A stretch of DNA of 64,000 bases from Dromiciops gliroides (lineage: Eukaryota > Chordata > Mammalia > Microbiotheria > Microbiotheriidae). How positions within the stretch are numbered: the stretch's first letter is position 1; the number at the start of each line of letters is the position of its first letter. Under the pieces are notes generated by a model. The model had not been told where the DNA came from and searched no databases. It saw only the letters and a list, made by a program, of their open reading frames with translations. Positions 57,165-64,000 of this stretch are shown piece by piece. The position numbers and the translations under genes were made by a program. Location of the stretch: NCBI RefSeq assembly GCF_019393635.1, contig NC_057861.1, forward strand, positions 721,654,232 to 721,718,231. The letters are read 5' to 3'.

Positions 57165-57530
57165 GATTACATATTTACCTTTGAGGTTATCTAATCCAGA
57201 GGTGTTAAACAAGAGGCCCAAAGTCCATGTATCCCAAATGTGGCCTTAAACAAATTAAAATGTAACTGGAAAAAGCTTGACAAAGTTAATAAACACATAA
57301 TACAACATAGATAATGTTAATTGGCACCTAAGTCAATATGTGACTGGCTGGCATCTGTTTCTCTTTGAGTTTGACATCACTGATCTAGAGCAATACAACT
57401 CCCATTTTACAGTTGAAGAAACTGAGGTCAGATGACTTGCCCTAAATCATGTATAGAGAGAGAGTAAGAAGCACAATGAATCCAGTTTCCTCTGAGTCCA
57501 AATCCAGCATGGCTTTCCACTCATCACCAT
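57165..57530 (-). mobile_element. CORE-SINE/MIR-type element, split by a hAT element
   Basis: Left part CTTTGAGGTTATCTAATC (to 57196) and right part from 57383: CTCCCATTTTACAG, AAACTGAGGTCAGATGACTT. The gap between them is exactly the hAT copy. Confidence 0.7.
57197..57382. mobile_element. hAT-type DNA transposon, short non-autonomous copy
   Basis: The ends CAGAGGTGTTAAAC and GTTTGACATCACTG are inverted repeats of about 14 bp, of the CAGxGGTGTCAAAC type known in hAT/Charlie elements. The flanks ATCTAATC and ATCTAGAG look like a decayed 8-bp target duplication. The 186-bp body has no coding capacity. A marsupial Charlie-like family is likely. Confidence 0.7.
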
Positions 57531-57679
57531 CTATGCCCAAAATCCAATGAGAGGACAAAATGAGTTAATGCACTTAAAGCATTCTGCAAATCTTAAAGAA
57601 TATGAAATGTGAGGAGTAATTAATGTGAACATTTCATTTAATCCCAATGGAATTTGAGGTCCTTAAAAGCAGTAGCAAT

Positions 57680-57860
57680 GATATGTATGTATGTATGTGT
57701 ATCTATATATGCTATATGTAAATATGTGCATATATACATATATACTATATTGCATTTATCCATATATATCTAAGTACACACATTATATATATACTAATTA
57801 TTATACACACACATATATGACATATACATATACATACATATATAATGTATATGTATAGTT
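57680..57860. repeat. (TA/CA)n low-complexity tract
   Basis: Mixed TATGTATG, ATATATAC and CACACATATA units. Confidence 0.9.
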
Positions 57861-57907
57861 TTTGTAACCTCAGAATCTTAAAGGTTGCTTGCCAGACAGC
57901 AGTCACT

Positions 57908-57935
57908 TATACTTGAATTGAATTGAATTGAACTG
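57908..57935. repeat. (TTGAA)n pentanucleotide run
   Basis: Five to six TTGAA units, the last ones altered. Confidence 0.85.
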
Positions 57936-57959
57936 AATTAAACTTAACCAGGGGAAGTA

Positions 57960-58130
57960 CTGAATGGAGTCAGAGGATCTCAGTTCGAATCCTACCTTTG
58001 ACCCATATCACCTTTGTGATGCTGGACAAATGACAACTTTAGTTTCCTCTTCTACAGAATGAAGGGGCTAGACAAGAGGGTCTGCCCTCTGTGGCTCCTT
58101 TGAGCTGTGTATCTATAATCCTTTGACAAT
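57960..58130 (+). mobile_element. CORE-SINE/MIR-type element
   Basis: CAGTTCGAATCCTACCTTTG, TGTGATGCTGGACAAATGAC and TTTAGTTTCCTCTTCTACAG. Confidence 0.65.
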
Positions 58131-59879
58131 GGATGTTTGCAACCCCAGACTCCCATTATTTTATGATCCTATTAATTAAGCAACTAAAATGTTTTAAGGA
58201 CATTAACAATGTTTCATTAGGAATTGAAACTATGACCTCAATTAAATGTGTTTTAAAGAAATCACTTCAAGCTTATGGTTTTAACTCAGTGCATAATTTT
58301 ACTCATTGCTAAAAAATAGCTGACATTTGCCCCTGGCAAAGTCTCTATTTGTATTCAGTGAGAATTTTTGCCCCCGGAAATCTGCGAGTGTAAAAATGAC
58401 ATAAATTCATCAGGGACTGAAGAATACCCAGATAAATGCAACCATGTACAAAGGCAAAAAGTTTTTACCCAAACTGAAGTCCATTATTTTAAACACCTTC
58501 ATCTCAGAACAGATAAAGAAATAAAACTGTGTTGTTTGTCATTTTTCCTCTCATGATAATACTCATGTTTAACAGTATTTCTAAAATATATCTGTACATA
58601 GATGCATAGAACTATATATGTATAGGTGTATGTAGATATGTATGTATATATGTACTTATATAAGTTTCACATATATACATCTGTGTATATGTTTCATATC
58701 TATCAGTCTAACTGGATATAGATTTATAAACTTAATATTAACGTTACATGCTAGCTGAGCCCGATTTTTCAAGGGATATAGTAAGGGTTTCTTATTTAGT
58801 GCTCAAAGGATCTTCAGTAAGTTTCAAGCCCAAACAGACCAACAAGACAAGGACACAGTTTAGCTTTTGGCCAGGTATCTCTCTCCTAGCCTCAGGGATG
58901 TAAAGGGCCAGGTGGGTGGCAGTAATTCACTTCTTACAATGATTTTGCAAATCAGACAGAAATTCTCATTAAAATCACAGTACTAGTAGTGAAATTGAAG
59001 TCCCTGAGGCTAAGTTATTTGACCAGTATAATTCACTAAATGAGTTGTAGAACTCAATATTTCTTGACATTTTGAATCTTGTGGGCCCTTTAAAGCAAAA
59101 TCCCCAGACTTTTGAAAAGAATCCAATGATGAAATTTCAAAGAAGTATGAATATCCTCCCAATAAATCCTAATTATTTAGCAAGTGACAAGGTTAATTAA
59201 ATCATATACTTTTCTAAGATTTCAAAGGATACTCTTTTTGTTCATTTGTTTATGTATTGATACAATGACTATTACTTTTATGACCCTTGGAAAATGAGTG
59301 GTAAGTCACAATTCTATGGCATTTGAAAAAATTATCATTTAAATGATAACTGTGGCGAAAAAAAGCTGTATTACAATTTCAAATTTTTAGCATAATTTGA
59401 TTTTTTTTACTCCAATCATGTTTAATGTTAGTCATTCTTGGCTGAAAGGCTGAAGTCAAATGCCCTTCTTGTCTGTTAAATCTAAAATGAGAAAGATGAT
59501 CATTTTATGTTAATTTACATTCAATTTCTCCAGTTGACTTATTCATTTAAAAATCCCATTTAAATTCAATGTAATTTTTACCATTAACTTTATAATTATT
59601 CATTTGACTTCAAATTTTCCTACATTTAGTCTCTTCTTTCTACATCATGACTTCTTAAGCTTTTTCCACTCACAACCCCTTTTTGCCTAAGAAATTTTTA
59701 TGTAACCCTACGTATATAAGTATATAAAATAGGTAGACAAATCAAATATTTTCTGTCAAATTTTTCATGACCCCCACCCTTTCCACACTACCATAATGCT
59801 GTGGACTTTTATTTCTTAGTTGACTGAAGATAGACTGGGAAGAGGATAATATAGTTAATAGAATCTATCTTAATCAAAT

Positions 59880-60020
59880 CAGTCAGTGAACAACATTTAT
59901 TAAATACCATATTTGTGGTGGGAATCATTCTAGTTGGTGAGGATACAATAGGAAAGCAAAATAGCACCTACTCAAGGAGTTTACATGATCATAAATTTAG
60001 AGGGGAAAAATTAGTATTTA
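59880..60020 (-). mobile_element. L2 LINE 3' end
   Basis: CAGTGAACAACATTTATTAA, GAGGATACAATAGGAAAGC and TACTCAAGGAGTTTACATG. Confidence 0.6.
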
Positions 60021-60429
60021 ATTACAGATAACTTTAAAGTTGGGTGGATTTGCAAGTTTTTGGATGAACAAGCTCAGGAATTGTCATTATTAGGTTCAGT
60101 TCCACTTAGTGAGTAGTTTTCATTGTGGTATTGCTCTGGGACCTATCCTTGGTACTGTGATTTTTTTTTTTTTTTACATTTTTCACAGTGCTGTTAATGA
60201 AAGTATTGCTGGTACATTTTTATACAATTTGAAACGGAGGCAGGAAGTTATCATGTTGAGTGACCAAAAATGAACATGACAGGCTAAAACAAGGGACTAA
60301 GGCTTGAAGATGTAAAGCAAAGTCATGCCTTTTGGGTTCAAATAAACAGCTATACAATTAAAGAACTGGCCAAAACCTTTAGCAACAATATCCAGGAATC
60401 TCATCATTATTATTACAACAAAATTATTA

Positions 60430-60620
60430 TTAAAATAATTATTATAGTTAATTAACCAGCACTTCCGTGGCCCTGATTCTTTCCAAAAATTTGTTCCTTA
60501 TAATAATTCTGGGAGATAAATTCTACTATTGTCCCCATTTTATAATTGAGGAAACTGAGGCAAACAGAGGTCTTACTAAGCCCAGGCCTTGGACTTTATC
60601 CACTATACCATCTAACTGCC
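60430..60620 (-). mobile_element. CORE-SINE/MIR-type element
   Basis: TTGTCCCCATTTTATAATTG, AGGAAACTGAGGCAAACAG and TTATCCACTATACCATCTAA. Confidence 0.7.
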
Positions 60621-60714
60621 TGAATATTGTTGAAATGATTATAATTATTAATAAAAATAAGAATAGCTAGCACTTATATTTTGTATTAACCTTTATACTG
60701 AATTATACTTTTTA

Positions 60715-60895
60715 AAAAAATTTGATCCTTACAATTATACTATGAGGTAGATTCTATTATTATACCCACTTTACAGATAGAAACTTGGAAAGGTTAAGTG
60801 GTTTCTCTGGCATCACACAACTAGTAAGTATCTAAGGCAGAATTAGAACTCAGGTGTTCCTGGCTCCAAGCAATCTACCCCCTGAGCTACCACAT
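60715..60895 (-). mobile_element. CORE-SINE/MIR-type element
   Basis: GAGGTAGATTCTATTATTAT, ACTTTACAGATAGAAAC, CACACAACTAGTAAG. Confidence 0.75.
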
Positions 60896-61129
60896 GCTTC
60901 ATGGCATGAAAGGACAAAATGCATTTGATATAGTAACCAAAATAAGCTAATACAGCCTTATCTGACAGTATGAAAAACAGACTGAAAGATTGTGATAGAT
61001 CTTCTGTTCTTTGTCAAGGTATTGCTGGTGTGTTAATGAGAAGACATTCAAAACAGGCCATATTAATTAAGCTCAAGCAGAGAAGAAAGACCAAGAGAAT
61101 GAGGGCATTATAGACCAAGACAAATGGGG

Positions 61130-61310
61130 GTCAGTTGAAGGAAATAGAAATATTGAGCTTGGAAAACAAGAGGATGAGGGTCTATGGTAACTATCTGAAG
61201 GATGGGCATAGGGCAAGGATTCAGCCTAATTCTGCTGGGGCACTGAGGTCAGAACTAGGAATTGAAGAGACACTAGCAGGTTTAATATAAGGGGCAAAAA
61301 CTGATAATTG
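61130..61310 (+). mobile_element. CR1/L3-type LINE scrap
   Basis: ATTGAGCTTGGAAAACAAGA, GGTAACTATCTGAAGG and CAGAACTAGGAATTGAAGAG resemble a CR1/L3 3' region (consensus as remembered: tracking AGGACTTGAT...TCTTCAAGTA, AGGACAAGGAGCAATGG). Confidence 0.4.
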
Positions 61311-61331
61311 AAACTGTGCCAATGTGAAAAT

Positions 61332-61434
61332 TTTTTTGGAGACAGAGTTAAGTGACTTGTCCAGGGTCACACAGCTAGTAAACATCTAAGGCCACATTTG
61401 AACTCAGGTCCTCTTGACTCCAGGGCTGGTGCCA
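61332..61434 (-). mobile_element. tRNA-derived SINE, head missing
   Basis: AGTTAAGTGACTTGTCCAGG, CATTTGAACTCAGGTCCTC and CCAGGGCTGGTGCC, then it stops. Confidence 0.9.
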
Positions 61435-62204
61435 TTTAAAATGCAAAAAAAAAAGGCTGCTTCAATACATAAATGGTTTCCATCACTGCTGATGCCATCT
61501 GAATGAGAAATCAGTGGGTGGGAGTGGTATTTAGGTACGGATTTGAACTCCAAGGCCTTGAGGTGCTTGCAATTCTGAAAATTTGGCCAAGGGAGGAGAA
61601 TAAACACTCCTTAATTCTCCCCATTGCTTCTTCTTCATATAACAGCAGATTTGGCTGATCAAGCTCTGAGAATCTGTTTCTACATAGACAGTTCAAGGAT
61701 GAGAATATTAACTATCCAATCTGCCTCCCAGAGGAGTGATCAAGATTAATGAATTAATGCTTATAAAGCATTTTGCTTTCCCAACAAGTCATCATATAAT
61801 TACAAAATATTGTAATCTGATTAATTGGAATATCCACTCTTCGGAACCTAAGCATTTGGTCCAGGATGGCATTGGACTAAGATATTCCAAAGGAATAAAA
61901 TCTAATATACAATTTAATCTGTTTTCAAGACAGAGTAGCATCTGCTTTGCTACTCTCAGCATGGCCCAGGGAATAAATCATATTTTGAAACATTTTATTT
62001 TAAATTTCTAAATTGGAAACATTTCATTTCAGGACTTTCTAAGTCCCATTAAAATGTGGCAATCTGAAACTAGAGAACTAATGGAGATAAATATGTTTAT
62101 TAATTTTTATGCTATAATATTCTTATTTAACTTTGAAATAATGGATCTTCAGATCATATATGTTATAGAGAAACAAAGTTCCATAAATATTTTTAAAATA
62201 TTAT

Positions 62205-62285
62205 TTGCACATATATAAACACATGTATATACATATATCTGTGTGTATACACACACATACATATACACACATAGATATGTGTGTG
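62205..62285. repeat. (CA/TA)n low-complexity tract
   Basis: ACATATATAAACACATGTAT and following CACACATACATATACACACA. Confidence 0.9.
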
Positions 62286-62700
62286 ATTGAATGGCCAAAT
62301 ACTTTATAGAACTCTAGGATGGTGAATTTAATTTGGTGCTAATAGTCAGAAAACTCTCTAGAATTCATTATTCCTTAAGTACATTCAAAACAGAAAAGGG
62401 GAGTCCCTTCCTGTTAAGACGAGACATTAATAAGTGATCATGAAAAAGATAACTTCATATCTAATGGACACCATGTAATGAGGGGTCTGACCAATGAGAG
62501 CTCAATTCACAGAAGATGTGCAGGTCTGAGGAAGAAGCCTTGGGGAAAGGTATGATGATGTAAGGAAAGCACCTATCCATTTTATAGGAAATATAGATAT
62601 TCTAATTAGTCACCTTAAGAATAAGAGGAACCATTCCATGGGATATTGAGCCAGAATTGAAAATTCATTCAAAAGGCTATTAACTCACTCGCTCATTTTT

Positions 62701-62848
62701 TTCCCCTTTGGTGAGGCAATTGGAGTTAAGTGACTTGTCCAGGGTCACACAGCTAGTAAATTGTCAAGTGTCTGAGGTCGGATTTGAACTCAGGTCCTCC
62801 TGACTCCAGGGCCAGTGCTCTATCCACTGTGCCACGTAGCTGACCCCC
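62701..62848 (-). mobile_element. tRNA-derived SINE
   Basis: Full length, with ACTCACTCGCTCATTTTT before and ACTCACTCATTTTT after as a likely duplication that differs by a small indel. Confidence 0.94.
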
Positions 62849-63634
62849 ACTCACTCATTTTTCACTAATTTTTAATCTAACTAATCTTTTTTATACAATT
62901 TAATAAAAAGACAAAAATCTGTTTTAAACAGTAGTGTAAAAGAGACATCTCAGACTGTTATCTTCCAACCCAATCCTCTGCCATATGGCCTGTGAGTACA
63001 AGGCTATGACTTCTGTTTCTGTTGTGTCAGCTGTGTTTTAGTTAAATTACTATATCTTGAAGAGAGATTGTTGTAGGCTGAGACCTTAGGTACTTTGCAA
63101 GGTCTAGAGACTATGTCACCATAACTACTGGAGTTTATATCCAGACCAGAGTTTGTGATCCATCAACACAGCAAATACTTAAGGACCACATATCCAGAGT
63201 GTACCATTTGCCTGCTGGCTTAGAAATGTATAAAAAATCCTAAATATTTAATCCCTTTTCTTTGTAGGTTCACCCTTATTTGGAACTTATTTGACATTAT
63301 TTTCTTTATTCTGTACCTGAGCATACTCATTCTATTTTGGGTTGAGTTTGGAATTAGAGTAGGAATCCACTGGAGAGAAATTGTAGGTTTTTTTTTTAAT
63401 AGTACAGGGATCCAAGGGCAATTTGTTTGGATCTCAAAGAGAATCTCCACTGGTTCAGGGACCATAGTTTATGGGTACTCTGCATAGAAGAGCATATTGA
63501 TGGCATTGTGCCCTGAAGACACTTAGGAATGCCTTATGCACTGAGTAAATAATGGAGTTTTCACCCAGTAAAATAGGATGTTCACTTGGTGTTGAAGAAA
63601 TGATTTCCAGTTGACCCTCAGTTGCTTAATCCCA

Positions 63635-63695
63635 GTGAAAATTGCTAAGCACCGTGCCTCCACATAGTAGACACTTAATAAATCTTTTTTTCTTT
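63635..63695 (+). mobile_element. L2 LINE 3' end scrap
   Basis: GCTAAGCACCGTGCCTCCAC and TAGTAGACACTTAATAAATC. Confidence 0.6.
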
Positions 63696-64000
63696 CACTT
63701 CCCTTCCTTTCCCTTTAGATAGATACTGTTTTCCTGCTGAGATCGGAAAATAGTTTTTCTTGTCCTTTTAATGTTATTCAGTGAGTGAACTGACTCTGTG
63801 GGTGTGTCAGGCGTTGAGAATGGAGAGCCCTTAGTGGAAAAGGAAGAAGACCAAGTACCCCAGATTGATTGGAGACAGTTTGCAGATACTAAGCTGGCTT
63901 TGTCACTTGAGGGTAAGGGGTATGACTCTCAGTTCACCTGAGGTTATTTCATTGATTGATTAATATATCTTGTGGGAGCATTCCAGATCATTTAGGAAAC

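Larger units (their letters stand above)
22600..64000 (-). other. CHL1: CHL1 gene, 3' part (spans nine coding exons, introns and 3' UTR)
   Basis: This is the gene span inside the window; the 5' exons lie beyond 64000. CHL1 is a single-pass neural adhesion molecule of the L1 family, with six Ig domains, four to five FN3 domains, a transmembrane helix and a short tail that binds ankyrin and ERM proteins. It acts in neurite growth and neuronal positioning. Identification rests on exon-by-exon agreement with the human CHL1 protein as I recall it, ending in the family C-terminus FPLRA-stop. Eight exons have AG/GT borders and intron phases that join without gaps; the exon at 46430-46545 does not. 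The exon before 53912 (expected to encode the start of FN3 domain 2) was not found up to 64000, so that intron is longer than 10 kb. NrCAM, neurofascin and L1CAM are excluded because the tail has FIGAY rather than FIGQY. Confidence 0.93.
53913..64000 (-). other. CHL1 intron (5' end beyond the window)
   Basis: More than 10 kb upstream of the FN3-2 exon. It contains a long L2, SINEs, a hAT element, MIR copies and microsatellites. I found no further CHL1 exon. Stretches 55.8-56.35, 58.15-58.6, 59.0-59.65, 61.7-62.2 and 62.85-63.6 kb show nothing recognisable. Confidence 0.75.

Noticed and set aside
59640-59800. Stretch with AACCCCTTTTTGCCTAAG and ATGACCCCCACCCTTTCC, familiar as an interspersed mammalian repeat
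   Set aside because: I could not place it in a family or find its ends, so it is not listed as a feature.
53913-64000. The preceding CHL1 exon (start of FN3 domain 2)
   Set aside because: No sequence matching the expected RNPQNIRV ... IIKWE wording next to a splice site was seen.
1-64000. CRISPR arrays, operons, phage or other microbial systems
   Set aside because: The window is mammalian genomic DNA; direct repeats are microsatellites or SINEs with target duplications.

Overview
The window is mammalian, most likely marsupial, nuclear DNA. It is AT-rich and packed with one tRNA-derived SINE family whose head reads GGGCAGCTAGGTGG and whose tail reads GTGTGACCCTGGGCAAGTCA, a type abundant in marsupials. 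Beside it are CORE-SINE/MIR copies, L2, old L1, RTE-BovB LINE pieces, a hAT element and solo LTRs. Family names are from memory. I cannot name the species; an Australian-type marsupial is a guess.

One protein-coding gene is present: the 3' part of CHL1 (close homolog of L1, a neural cell-adhesion molecule of the L1 family) on the minus strand. Reading down from 53.9 kb, nine coding exons run through the second half of fibronectin type III (FN3) domain 2, FN3 domains 3 and 4, the juxtamembrane segment, the transmembrane helix and the cytoplasmic tail, to the stop codon at 27036-27038. A probable 4-4.4 kb 3' UTR continues to about 22.6 kb. Exon phases match at eight of nine exons, and the motifs HPD (Hsc70 interaction), KGGKYSV (ERM-type) and FIGAY (ankyrin) are present. 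The earlier exons (Ig domains, FN3-1) lie beyond 64 kb.

The exception is the exon at 46430-46545. It has a recognisable CHL1 sequence and exactly the expected length, but two compensating one-base shifts, an in-frame stop and a donor with one G missing. All three changes are in short homopolymers, and a SINE 150-400 bp away also has extra single bases. The simplest reading is a locally poor piece of assembly; true loss of CHL1 function is the alternative.

Positions 1-22.6 kb are intergenic sequence downstream of CHL1: SINEs, L2, L1, a BovB fragment at 7.1-7.7 kb, a solo LTR at 8.6-9.1 kb and microsatellites. No gene is supported there. The introns (27.3-64 kb) hold two further solo LTRs (38.9-39.35 and 40.8-41.2 kb), a second BovB fragment, a 7SL RNA pseudogene (49.0 kb), a long L2 (54.2-55.4 kb) and a hAT element nested in a CORE-SINE (57.2 kb). 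A near-perfect 98-bp hairpin lies at 40.2 kb; together with a second long hairpin at 16.2 kb it is the most unusual structure that ordinary repeats do not obviously explain. I found no operon, CRISPR array or microbial-type system.
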